NCBI GenBank assembly: GCA_021151695.1
Contig: JAGKWU010000019.1
Location: forward strand, 6,865 to 70,864
Source: Cellvibrionaceae bacterium
GTDB lineage: Bacteria; Pseudomonadota; Gammaproteobacteria; Pseudomonadales; Cellvibrionaceae
Direction of reading: 5' to 3'
DNA: 64,000 nucleotides
Positions within the stretch are counted from its first letter, which is position 1, and each line of letters opens with the position of its first letter. Below the pieces are notes generated by a model. That model was not told the origin of the DNA. It did no database searches and was given only the letters and a program-made list of their open reading frames with translations. Positions 40,884-48,607 of the stretch are shown piece after piece. Both the position numbers and the translations under genes were made by a program.

Positions 40884-41690
40884 ATGAGTGAGTTATCGCC
40901 AGAATATTTACAGCGCTTTGGCGGCATAGCGCGGCTGTACGGGCAAGATGCATTGCAAGCGCTACACAAAGCACATTTTGCAGTGATCGGCTTGGGCGGC
41001 GTGGGCACCTGGGTGGCAGAGGCATTGGCGCGCACGGGCGTGGGTGAGTTAACACTCATTGAGTTAGATGACGTTTGTGTCACTAATACCAATCGCCAAT
41101 CCCATGCGCTGAAATCCAATATCGGCCAATCGAAAAATCGCATCATTAGCGAGCGACTGAAAGATATAAATCCTGAAATCAAAATCCATTCGATTGAGGA
41201 TTTTATCGATCAGGACAATATGAACCAGTTTATCGGCAAGCAACATCATGTCGTGATAGATGCGATGGATGCAGCCCATATCAAAGCACGCCTCGTCGCC
41301 TATTGCCTGCGCATTAAAGTGCGCCTGATTACCGTGGGTTCGTCTGGTGGAAAAAGCAATCCACAAATGGTGAAGGTCGATGATTTGGGCCGCAGTGAAA
41401 GCGACCCCATGCTTGCCAAAATCCGCACGCAACTTTATCGCCACTTTAATTTCTCGCGCGACGCAAATCGTAAATTCAGGGTAGATGCCGTCTACTCCAG
41501 CGAGCAAATGGTCTACCCAAAACCCGATGGCAGCGTCTGCATGGACAAGCAGTTTTTGCAGGAGGGTGTAAAGCTGGATTGCGCTGGCGGCTTCGGCTCC
41601 AGCGTGATGGTGACGGGAACCTTTGGGTTTGTAGCCGCAACCAAAGCGATTGAGCGTTATTTGGAAAAAACGCTTTCTCCCAAAAACTAA
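40884..41690 (+). CDS. tcdA: tRNA threonylcarbamoyladenosine dehydratase TcdA (CsdL)
   Basis: A 268-residue E1-like enzyme that cyclises t6A37 in tRNA to ct6A. The ATP-binding segment VIGLGGVGTWVAEALARTGVGELTLIELDDV is followed by TNRQSHALKSNIGQSK, HVVIDAMDAAHIKARLVAYC and LDCAGGFGSSVMVTGTFGF, all typical. In E. coli the enzyme works with the CsdA-CsdE sulfur system. Here a SufE/CsdE-type gene lies directly opposite, overlapping by four bases at the 3' ends, which keeps the partnership in the neighbourhood although not in one operon. Confidence 0.93.
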   Translation: MSELSPEYLQRFGGIARLYGQDALQALHKAHFAVIGLGGVGTWVAEALARTGVGELTLIELDDVCVTNTNRQSHALKSNIGQSKNRIISERLKDINPEIKIHSIEDFIDQDNMNQFIGKQHHVVIDAMDAAHIKARLVAYCLRIKVRLITVGSSGGKSNPQMVKVDDLGRSESDPMLAKIRTQLYRHFNFSRDANRKFRVDAVYSSEQMVYPKPDGSVCMDKQFLQEGVKLDCAGGFGSSVMVTGTFGFVAATKAIERYLEKTLSPKN

Positions 41691-42097
41691 TTATTCTCGA
41701 TTAACTCCCTCGCCCTCACCAGAATGGATTGCAAACCATTGTTACGCGAAGGCGTCAGATGTTTTTCCAGCCCCACAGAATGCAATATCCCGGCTATATC
41801 TATCGCCTGAATCTCAGCCGTCGTTTTATTCTCCAGCTGCGCCAATACCAACGCCGCCAAGCCATTGATAATTTTGCTATCGCTATCAAACAAAAAATGG
41901 TGGCGATTATTTTCTACCTTGTGCGCAAGCCAGGCGGGAGTTTCGCAGCCGCGAATTAAATAGTCGGCGATGCGCAGATCCGGTTTGGGTTGGATCAGTT
42001 TTCCCCATTGGGTAATCAAACGGTATTGCGATTGCCAGTTGTTGGTTGCGATCAGCTCCGCAATGGAAACCGAACTTAAATCATCGTAGTTGTGCAT
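41687..42097 (-). CDS. csdE: SufE/CsdE-type cysteine desulfuration acceptor
   Basis: A 136-residue sulfur acceptor protein. The active cysteine lies in YLIRGCETPAWLAH (compare RGCQSxxW in the family), and SDSKIINGLAALVLA and LEKHLTPSRNNGL match conserved regions. It takes persulfide from a cysteine desulfurase (SufS or CsdA), neither of which is in the window. CsdE rather than SufE is preferred because of the adjacent convergent tcdA gene. The 3' end overlaps tcdA by four bases, and it starts five bases downstream of the tatD stop, so it is probably translated from the tatD transcript. Confidence 0.88.
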   Translation of the reverse strand: MHNYDDLSSVSIAELIATNNWQSQYRLITQWGKLIQPKPDLRIADYLIRGCETPAWLAHKVENNRHHFLFDSDSKIINGLAALVLAQLENKTTAEIQAIDIAGILHSVGLEKHLTPSRNNGLQSILVRARELIENN

Positions 42098-42102
42098 TTA
42101 TC

Positions 42103-42894
42103 TTACGTCAGCGATATTTTAAAAAGTGTTTGCGCGTTGCGCGTGGTTCGTTCGGCGATAACGGCAACTGACTCACCGCGCAGCTGCGCCAACGCGTCGG
42201 CAATCAGCGGAATATATTCGGGGCTATTACGCTGGCCTTGTCGTCCGGCAAGCGGCATATCGGGTGCATCGCTTTCCAACAACAGGGATTCCAGCGGCAT
42301 GCGCTTTACCGCCTCGCGGGTTTTGTGGGCGCGCTCGTAGGTAATAGTGCCGCCGATTCCAAGATAAAACCCCATATCCCAATACTGTTTTGCCATTTCG
42401 TAGCTGCCGCTAAAAGCGTGAATTACACCGCCCTGGGTCAAGGGATTATGCCTTAACAAGCTGATTAACTCGTTATGCGCACGGCGGCAGTGAATGATAA
42501 TCGGCAACCCCAGCTCATTCGCCATCTGCAGGTGCAATTCAAAAACCGGTAATTGAGTTGCCAGCGGCGTATCTATAGCAGCATCGAGCCCGCACTCGCC
42601 TATGGCAACACACTTATCACCTTGGGCAGCGATACCAAGTTGATCAGCCAATTTATCCAATGCTATGGCGTCCTTCACCCACCAGGGATGCAAACCGGCA
42701 GCCCAATAAATACCTGGGTTGCTGGCACTGATGGCATCAGCTTTAGGCCAATCCGCCTGGCTTACACCGGGAATCATCAGCCCATTCACCCCCAATGCCT
42801 GACAGGATTGCCAGACGCTTGTGCGATCCGAATCAAAGTCGGCAAAGTCAAAATGGCAATGGCTATCAATAAAACGGCTGTCGATAAAATGCAT
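42103..42894 (-). CDS. TatD-family metal-dependent hydrolase/DNase
   Basis: A 263-residue TIM-barrel protein of the TatD family. Metal ligands are seen in FIDSHCHFDFADFDSD, AIGECGLDAAIDT, LPIIIHCRRAHNEL, VIHAFSGSYEMA and LLLESDAPDMPLAGR. The family includes 3'-5' DNases and D-aminoacyl-tRNA deacylases; the specific role here is not clear. ATG 42894 has GGAGGATTTC directly before it, which settles the start against an upstream ATG at 42972. It heads a likely two-gene unit with csdE. Confidence 0.92.
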   Translation of the reverse strand: MHFIDSRFIDSHCHFDFADFDSDRTSVWQSCQALGVNGLMIPGVSQADWPKADAISASNPGIYWAAGLHPWWVKDAIALDKLADQLGIAAQGDKCVAIGECGLDAAIDTPLATQLPVFELHLQMANELGLPIIIHCRRAHNELISLLRHNPLTQGGVIHAFSGSYEMAKQYWDMGFYLGIGGTITYERAHKTREAVKRMPLESLLLESDAPDMPLAGRQGQRNSPEYIPLIADALAQLRGESVAVIAERTTRNAQTLFKISLT

Positions 42895-43114
42895 GAAATC
42901 CTCCGCAGCCCCCAGCTTAACAGATGCCATAGCGCCGGTTTGGCCTCGCCAAGAACCCAAAGGCAGGCACAATACACAAAGTATTTTGTGCCAAACAATC
43001 CCGGCACATTTATAATTTGCCGCTATATTATAAAAAACCGCCAGATGGCGGTGGCCAAGGTGGCATTACTCAAACGAGGCATCGAATGGAAATGGGCGGG
43101 ACAACTCTTTGAAT

Positions 43115-44131
43115 ATGTTTGATCATTCACTCAAGAAGTTTCAACTGGGACTGGTTTATCTGTTTGCCGTGCTGGGCTTGGTGGGCATAGCCCCCTTTGT
43201 CGTATTGCGCTATTTGAATGGCGAAATCACCCATGCGGTAGTCGACCTCGCCATAGTGTTAGTCGCCGTCAGTATCGCTCTGGATTCGTTCAGGCGTGGC
43301 TATGTAGCTACCCTCTCACTGCATTTGGCATCCGGTTTTTACACCTTGGGCGCCATAGCCGTGGTGTATATGAATAGCCCGATTTTTGTGTTCTGGGTGT
43401 TCCCCGCCATTCTCTCCAACTTCTTTTTGTTACGCCCCTGCATTGCTGTGGTGGTCAATGTTATCTGTATAGGCCTGGTGATTCCCATCGCCCTGCACCT
43501 TAACCACACGCTGGATACTTTCGCCATGCTGTCGTCATTGCTGATCTGCAGCACCATGGCTTTTTTGTTTGCCCAAATTACCGAACAGCAGCGTAAAAAG
43601 CTGGAGGTATTTGCCGCCCAGGACCCGCTCACCCAGCTGGGTAACCGCCGCGCTATGGACGAAGAGCTGCGCCTGTGCACAGAAGACCATATGCGCTACA
43701 AAACCCCCGCCAGCCTGATAGTGTTTGATCTGGATATGTTCAAAGCCGTTAATGACCGCTTTGGTCACAATGCTGGCGATGAAATCCTGGTCAAAATTGG
43801 CCAACTCATGCTCAGCCGTTTACGCAAAACCGACCGTGCCTTCCGCTTTGGCGGTGAGGAGTTCGTGCTGCTTGCCCGCAACACCTCCCTGGCTGATGCC
43901 GAGATCATCGCAGAGCAAATGCGCGAGCAAATCGCCAGGGAAATCACCGGCCCGGAAGGTAATATCACCGCTTCGTTCGGCTGCGCGGGTATTCGCCACC
44001 AGGAGGATCGCGAGCAGTGGTTTATCCGCGCTGACCGCGCCATGTACGAAGCCAAAGCCCGTGGGCGCAATTGTGTTGCACTCGACAGTGAAAATCATAA
44101 TGACGGACATGCTGAAACCTCTGCTACCTAG
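43115..44131 (+). CDS. Membrane diguanylate cyclase (GGDEF)
   Basis: A 338-residue inner-membrane protein with five or six hydrophobic segments in the first 160 residues and a GGDEF domain after about 170. The active motif is RFGGEEFVLLAR (GGEEF), with DPLTQLGNRRAMDEEL, IVFDLDMFKAVNDRFGHNAGDEIL and FSIR-like SFGCAGIRH also typical. An I-site RxxD is seen as RKTD five residues before the GG(E)EF motif, so product feedback inhibition is likely. Makes c-di-GMP. ATG 43115 is used; the frame also has TTG at 43109. It is 110 bp ahead of gspA, so a shared role is not shown. Confidence 0.9.
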   Translation: MFDHSLKKFQLGLVYLFAVLGLVGIAPFVVLRYLNGEITHAVVDLAIVLVAVSIALDSFRRGYVATLSLHLASGFYTLGAIAVVYMNSPIFVFWVFPAILSNFFLLRPCIAVVVNVICIGLVIPIALHLNHTLDTFAMLSSLLICSTMAFLFAQITEQQRKKLEVFAAQDPLTQLGNRRAMDEELRLCTEDHMRYKTPASLIVFDLDMFKAVNDRFGHNAGDEILVKIGQLMLSRLRKTDRAFRFGGEEFVLLARNTSLADAEIIAEQMREQIAREITGPEGNITASFGCAGIRHQEDREQWFIRADRAMYEAKARGRNCVALDSENHNDGHAETSAT

Positions 44132-44242
44132 CAACAGCGTTGCGTTGAGTATTTTTTAAAACACAGCCGCCTGATTTCCCGCTATTATCTGCGATCCAAG
44201 CATTGATCCCTTGCATTAGCGCAACCTTATAAAAACGCGATT

Positions 44243-45841
44243 ATGTACCATTCTTTTTTTGGCCTGAGCGAGCCGGCATTTTCCATCGCCGTTAACCCGC
44301 GCTACCTCTATATGAGCCAGCAGCACAAAGAAGCCCTGGCGCACCTGCTGTATGGTGTCAGCGGTGGCGGCTTTGTGATGTTGACCGGCGAAGTGGGCAC
44401 AGGCAAAACCACCATTATTCGCTGCTTGCTTGAGCAAACACCGGAAAACACCGATCTCGCCATTGTCATGAACCCTATGTCCAATGTGCAGGAACTGCTG
44501 ACCACGGTATGCGAAGAGCTGGGAGCGGCTTATCTCAAAGACGAGCCCAGCACCAAAGATCTCACAGACGCGCTCCATAGTTTTTTGTTAAAGAATCATA
44601 CCAAGGGCCGCAACACCATTTTGCTCATCGATGAAGCGCAGCTCCTATCGCCCCAAACCCTGGAGCAAGTGCGCCTGCTCACCAACCTGGAAACCAATAC
44701 CCAAAAGCTGCTGCATATCATCCTGGTAGGCCAGCCGGAACTCAAAGCCCTGCTCGCCAAACCCGAGCTGCGCCAGTTATCCCAGCGCATTACCGCACGC
44801 TTCCATTTAACGCCACTGACACTCACCGAAACCCAGGCTTATATCCGCCATCGCCTAAAGGTGGCCGGTTTGCCGGAAGGTCGCAGCCCGTTTCCTTTCG
44901 CCATCATTAAACGCATACACGCTTTTACCGGTGGTATCCCGCGCTTGATCAATGTGATTTGCGAGCGCTGCCTGATGGGTGCTTATGCGGCCAATAAAAT
45001 CCGTGTGGATAACGATATCTTCAATGCGGCGCGCAAAGAGGTTGTCGGCAGCCAACCACCTTCAAGACCGCGGGATTTCTACTGGAAAGTTGCTGCAGGT
45101 GTTTTTGGTGTTGCCTTAATTAGCAATGCGCTCTATTTCAATTCGGCTTACACCAATGCTGATAACAAAAGCACAATCGCCAAAACGGTGAGCAACTCAT
45201 CCAGTAGCAGCCTAAGCAGCTCCAGCGCGTCGAGCAGTAGTGCGGCACCAGCGTTTGTCCTACGCAATTACAAGCGCGCCGAAGACAGCTTATTCAGTTA
45301 TCTGGGAATTCCGTTGACGTCAGAGGCACGCCCTTGCGGCAAAAACGCCAAAACTGCCTTGCACTGCGAAAAAACCAGCGTCCACACCTGGACAGAATTG
45401 GGCGAAATCAATCGTCCCGCCATCTTGATGCTGGCCACACCGGAGAAGTTTTCTACCTATGTGGTATTGCTCGGCCTTAATGATGAGACCGCATTGGTAC
45501 TGGACGAGCACCAACAGAAAACCAAGGTCCCGCTGGCAACCCTGGGACGCGAATGGACAGGCGAAATTGTGTATTTATGGAAAAAGCCCGCCAGTTTTAG
45601 CGAGACCATAGTGCCGGGCGATAGCAGCGCTACTGTCGAATGGGTAGCCAATCAGTTTGCAAAACTGGATAAGCAAAAAGATGCACTCACTAACGATTTG
45701 TTTAGTCTGGCATTGGAAGAACGCGTAAAAATTTTCCAGCGCAGTAAAGGCTTAACACCCGACGGCACCATTAACCAAGCAACCTTAATGAAGCTCAACG
45801 AAGCTGCCGGCATCGACAAAACATTGATTCCCGATTTTTAA
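44243..45841 (+). CDS. gspA: GspA/ExeA-type AAA ATPase with serine linker and peptidoglycan-binding domain
   Basis: A 532-residue inner-membrane ATPase that helps place the type II secretin through the wall. The cytoplasmic AAA domain has Walker A LTGEVGTGKTTIIR and Walker B ILLIDEAQLL, with the opening MYHSFFGLSEPAFSIAVNPRYLYMS typical of ExeA. One membrane helix (about 278-296) is followed by a serine-only linker (SSSSSLSSSSASSSS), a C39-like region and a C-terminal PG_binding_1 domain (EERVKIFQRSKGLTPDGTIN). gspB follows by 43 bp. A complete gsp cluster is not in the window. Confidence 0.92.
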   Translation: MYHSFFGLSEPAFSIAVNPRYLYMSQQHKEALAHLLYGVSGGGFVMLTGEVGTGKTTIIRCLLEQTPENTDLAIVMNPMSNVQELLTTVCEELGAAYLKDEPSTKDLTDALHSFLLKNHTKGRNTILLIDEAQLLSPQTLEQVRLLTNLETNTQKLLHIILVGQPELKALLAKPELRQLSQRITARFHLTPLTLTETQAYIRHRLKVAGLPEGRSPFPFAIIKRIHAFTGGIPRLINVICERCLMGAYAANKIRVDNDIFNAARKEVVGSQPPSRPRDFYWKVAAGVFGVALISNALYFNSAYTNADNKSTIAKTVSNSSSSSLSSSSASSSSAAPAFVLRNYKRAEDSLFSYLGIPLTSEARPCGKNAKTALHCEKTSVHTWTELGEINRPAILMLATPEKFSTYVVLLGLNDETALVLDEHQQKTKVPLATLGREWTGEIVYLWKKPASFSETIVPGDSSATVEWVANQFAKLDKQKDALTNDLFSLALEERVKIFQRSKGLTPDGTINQATLMKLNEAAGIDKTLIPDF

Positions 45842-45884
45842 AACCAGCGATTTCTAACTCAACCGATTTTTTTACAAGAAAGCC

Positions 45885-46619
45885 ATGTCCCTATTACTTG
45901 ATGCACTCAACAAAGCCGACCAGGAACGCAAACGCAATGAAATGGTTCCCGGTATCAATAGCAATCACGATGCCTACCCCGAGCATCGCCCCCAGGCCAG
46001 CCCGGCAGTCATAGTGGCGATAACCTTTGCAGTGGCCATCGCCATTGTAGCAGCCGCTTTTTTCTTGTTCAGTGGTCGCACACAACCCGTCGCACAAACG
46101 CCGGCAATTGCAACAGCCAGCGCACCCGCACAACAAAAGGCAGCGGCATCCTCAGCGGAGCCATTAATCAAACCCGCCACTCCACAAGCTGCCGGCACAC
46201 AGTCATCCCAGGATTTGATTACACCAACAACTCCGGACGCACCCGACGATTCTGTTGCCGACCTCTACCAAAAAAATGAAGCACCAATAGAAAAACCCGC
46301 TGAAAAACCCGCCGAGCAACCGAGTCAATCCCTGGTCACCCCAACATCAGGTACCTTGACACTTGCGCAATTCAGCAATATTCCCGATATCAATGAGCTG
46401 CCGCAAAACCAGCTCAATAAAATTCCCTCACTCAATTACAGCCAGCACAACGTTAACAGCGTTGGCGGTAGCGTAGTGCTCAACGGCGTTATCAGACGCC
46501 CAAACGATCAGGTGGCCAACGGCATAGTGCTGGAAAAAGTTCTGGAAGACGGCATCATTCTGCACGCGGAAAATTTCTCCTTCAAAATGCGCGCGCTGAA
46601 TAGCTGGTTGAATATGTAA
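45885..46619 (+). CDS. gspB: GspB-type secretin assembly partner
   Basis: A 244-residue single-pass protein that forms a complex with GspA in type II secretin assembly. The N-terminal cytoplasmic part begins MSLLLDALNKADQERKRN, a membrane helix (AVIVAITFAVAIAIVAAAFFLFS) follows, then a Pro/Ala/Glu-rich linker (about 65-150). The C-terminal GspB domain ends HNVNSVGGSVVLNGVIRR, IVLEKVLEDGIILHAENFSFKM. It is cotranscribed with gspA. Its stop codon lies inside an 18-bp direct repeat (TATGTAATCTGGATAGAA at 46613 and 46635). Confidence 0.9.
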   Translation: MSLLLDALNKADQERKRNEMVPGINSNHDAYPEHRPQASPAVIVAITFAVAIAIVAAAFFLFSGRTQPVAQTPAIATASAPAQQKAAASSAEPLIKPATPQAAGTQSSQDLITPTTPDAPDDSVADLYQKNEAPIEKPAEKPAEQPSQSLVTPTSGTLTLAQFSNIPDINELPQNQLNKIPSLNYSQHNVNSVGGSVVLNGVIRRPNDQVANGIVLEKVLEDGIILHAENFSFKMRALNSWLNM

Positions 46620-46652
46620 TCTGGATAGAAAGTTTATGTAATCTGGATAGAA
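46613..46652 (+). repeat. Short tandem duplication at the gspB stop codon
   Basis: TATGTAATCTGGATAGAA occurs at 46613-46630 and again at 46635-46652 (period 22). The first copy contains the gspB stop codon, so the second copy is a recent duplication of the gene's end outside the coding region. Confidence 0.8.
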
Positions 46653-46662
46653 TGTTTTTTAC

Positions 46663-46692
46663 CCCGGTATCGATGGCTTTATCGATACCGGG
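46663..46692. other. 12-bp perfect hairpin between gspB and the DUF350 gene
   Basis: CCCGGTATCGAT (46663-46674) and ATCGATACCGGG (46681-46692) pair perfectly across a 6-nt loop in the convergent gap. Neither strand carries a T-run at its exit, so it may end transcription by stalling or be a protein site rather than a classical intrinsic terminator. Confidence 0.6.
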
Positions 46693-46699
46693 TCAAGCC

Positions 46700-47095
46700 T
46701 TAATGACTAATACACACCGCGTTCAGCAAACCCACCGCCACTGAAAAAGTAGCTACCATCAGCGCCGATGCTATATGCCCTTCTTCGATACGCTTGGCAT
46801 TGCGGCGCAGCACCACAAACACCCCCAACTGCACCAGGCAGGTAATTACCGCCCACAAACACATCTCCACCAACGACTGGGTATAAAAAATTGACGATAC
46901 CAGTGGAAAGGTAAAGCCCAGAACTGCGCCAGACAAGGTAATGGCGACTGCGCTATTGTCGAGGGCAATCAATTCAAATTCTTTATAGGGTGTTACCCGC
47001 ACATAGATAGCAACAAACGCAACCAGCAGCGCAAGAGCAGTAAACAAATAACTTAAAAACGCAACAATCGAATGCAACATGGAAGAGTCAAACAC
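46700..47095 (-). CDS. DUF350 (YjfL-type) inner-membrane protein
   Basis: A 131-residue protein with four hydrophobic helices, opening SSMLHSIVAFLSYLFTALALLVAFVAIYVRVTPYKEFELI and having AVAITLSGAVLGFTFPLVSS, typical of the UPF0719/DUF350 family. The GTG at 47095 has AAGGAG six bases upstream, which decides the start over ATG 47080 and the remote ATG 47131. The product is the last of the hss-DUF1190-ygiC-DUF350 operon and starts 10 bp after ygiC. In E. coli relatives (yjfL) such proteins also sit beside DUF1190 and YgiC/YjfC-type genes. Function is unknown. Confidence 0.88.
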   Translation of the reverse strand: MFDSSMLHSIVAFLSYLFTALALLVAFVAIYVRVTPYKEFELIALDNSAVAITLSGAVLGFTFPLVSSIFYTQSLVEMCLWAVITCLVQLGVFVVLRRNAKRIEEGHIASALMVATFSVAVGLLNAVCISH

Positions 47096-47105
47096 GTGGA
47101 TCTCC

Positions 47106-48224
47106 TTAAGGGGTAAAAAAGTGCGGAACAAAATTGCTCATGTTAGTGGTGATAGGTGAAACATCTTCACGAATACACATGCCAGCGGCTTGATCGCCAA
47201 CGACCCAGGCACCAATGACCGGATAACGCCCGGCGAATTCCGGCAGGGTACACAGCGCCTGATAAATAAAACCTTCACCGCCATAAGGGCCATCATCCTC
47301 CGCAATCAGCTGGCCATTGCGCACCAATTGCACATTCGCGCCCTCACGAGAATAAAGCGGCTTTTTTGCATAGGATTGCAAATGGCGCGGCTCAAAATAG
47401 GCTTCCAGTAAATTGGGATGATTCGGATATAGCTCCCATAAAATCGCCAGCAACCCTTTACAAGACATAACCGATTTCCACAGGGGCTCAATAAAGCGCG
47501 TTTTTGAGCGCGCAATATAGTGGCCAAACTCTTCACGCATCATCCATTCCCAGGGGTAAAGCTTGAACAAGTTTTTGATGGGCGCACTTTCGGCATCCAC
47601 AAACAGCTGACGATCTTCATCCCAACCTATAGCTTCAACATAAATATGCTTACCCTTGCGCCCCGCTTGGGTAATGGTTTCCAAAATATAATGGGCGCAT
47701 ACCCAATCTTCTTCATTATCAGAAATGGATGCGACATAAATATCATCGTCGCCCGATAATAACGCCCACCGTTCAACAAGTTTTTCATGCAGCGAATTAA
47801 ATTGATCCAGCTCCGAATACACATCCTCCAACCAATACCATTGGCACACGCCCGACTCAAGCAGTGAGGTGGGAGTATCGGCGTTGTACTCCAGCATTTT
47901 CGGTGGCGATTTGCCGTCATAAGCCAAATCAAAGCGGCCATAGAGTGAAAAATCATTGCGTTCCACCGATGCGGCAATCTCGCCCCAAAATGCGCGAGGA
48001 ATACCCAATTGCCCCAGGCGATTATTGCGCACCGCAAATTGCATCGCGCTTACACACATGCGATGCAAGGTTTCAGTGGTGGCTTCGATTTCTTCGATTT
48101 GTGCGAGCGAAAATCCGTAGCAGGCATCTTCTTTCCAGTAATTATCCCAACTGTGAAACGATAAGCCTTGTGTCTCCAGGCGAGCGCCAAAATCGGGGCG
48201 CGCGGCTATCTGTAAACGTTCCAT
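47106..48224 (-). CDS. YgiC/YjfC-type glutathionylspermidine synthase-like ATP-grasp ligase
   Basis: A 372-residue protein of the GspS C-terminal-domain family (preATP-grasp plus ATP-grasp). Seen: QGLSFHSWDNYWKEDACYGFSLAQI, RFDLAYDGKSPPKMLEYNADTPTSLLE, KSVMSCKGLLAILWELYPNHPNLL and KPLYSREGANVQLVRNG, with GPYGGEGFIYQALCTLPEF near the end. GspS joins glutathione to spermidine by an amide bond; YgiC-type proteins lack the amidase half and their substrates are not settled. Here the homospermidine synthase gene lies two genes upstream, so a polyamine amide ligase is plausible. Its ATG shares one base with the DUF1190 stop (TAATG). Confidence 0.88.
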   Translation of the reverse strand: MERLQIAARPDFGARLETQGLSFHSWDNYWKEDACYGFSLAQIEEIEATTETLHRMCVSAMQFAVRNNRLGQLGIPRAFWGEIAASVERNDFSLYGRFDLAYDGKSPPKMLEYNADTPTSLLESGVCQWYWLEDVYSELDQFNSLHEKLVERWALLSGDDDIYVASISDNEEDWVCAHYILETITQAGRKGKHIYVEAIGWDEDRQLFVDAESAPIKNLFKLYPWEWMMREEFGHYIARSKTRFIEPLWKSVMSCKGLLAILWELYPNHPNLLEAYFEPRHLQSYAKKPLYSREGANVQLVRNGQLIAEDDGPYGGEGFIYQALCTLPEFAGRYPVIGAWVVGDQAAGMCIREDVSPITTNMSNFVPHFFTP

Positions 48225-48607
48225 TAGCCACCTCCTGAAAAGCCATGGGCCATACCACCAAATCCACCGGTTCTGATGCTGCCCACGCGCGTGCTGTTGC
48301 CAGAGAATCCGTACTCGGAGCGCACCTGCGCATTGGATATCTCAGTGACGGTGCCATCAGTTGCAACAGCCATTGGTTTGCCTGCATCGCGATCCCAGTA
48401 ATAACGCGGGCCATAATAGCCACCGCTATAACCTGATCCTGTAGCGTAGGTTTGGGGTGAGCATTGGCTCTCATCCCAATCTTTTTTGCAATCTGAAAGC
48501 GATGCATAAGAGTGTTGTCTGACCGAGGTTTCCACCGAGGGACCACATCTGGCAACCGCTATCACAGCCCCGATCATCACCAGGGGTACTGCTTGTGAAC
48601 GTTTCAT
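48224..48607 (-). CDS. DUF1190 (YgiB/YjfM-type) secreted lipoprotein-like protein
   Basis: A 127-residue exported protein of the YgiB family. It starts MKRSQAVPLVMIGAVIAVARC, a signal with Cys near residue 21 that may be a lipobox (weak: AVARC). SLSDCKKDWDESQC and YYGPRYYWDRDAGKP follow, and the tail is Gly-rich (GGFGGMAHGFSGGG). The start at 48607 is set by GGAGGAAAA before ATG, and the ATG overlaps the hss stop by four bases (ATGA). Genes of this family regularly flank YgiC/YjfC ATP-grasp genes, as here. Confidence 0.87.
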   Translation of the reverse strand: MKRSQAVPLVMIGAVIAVARCGPSVETSVRQHSYASLSDCKKDWDESQCSPQTYATGSGYSGGYYGPRYYWDRDAGKPMAVATDGTVTEISNAQVRSEYGFSGNSTRVGSIRTGGFGGMAHGFSGGG

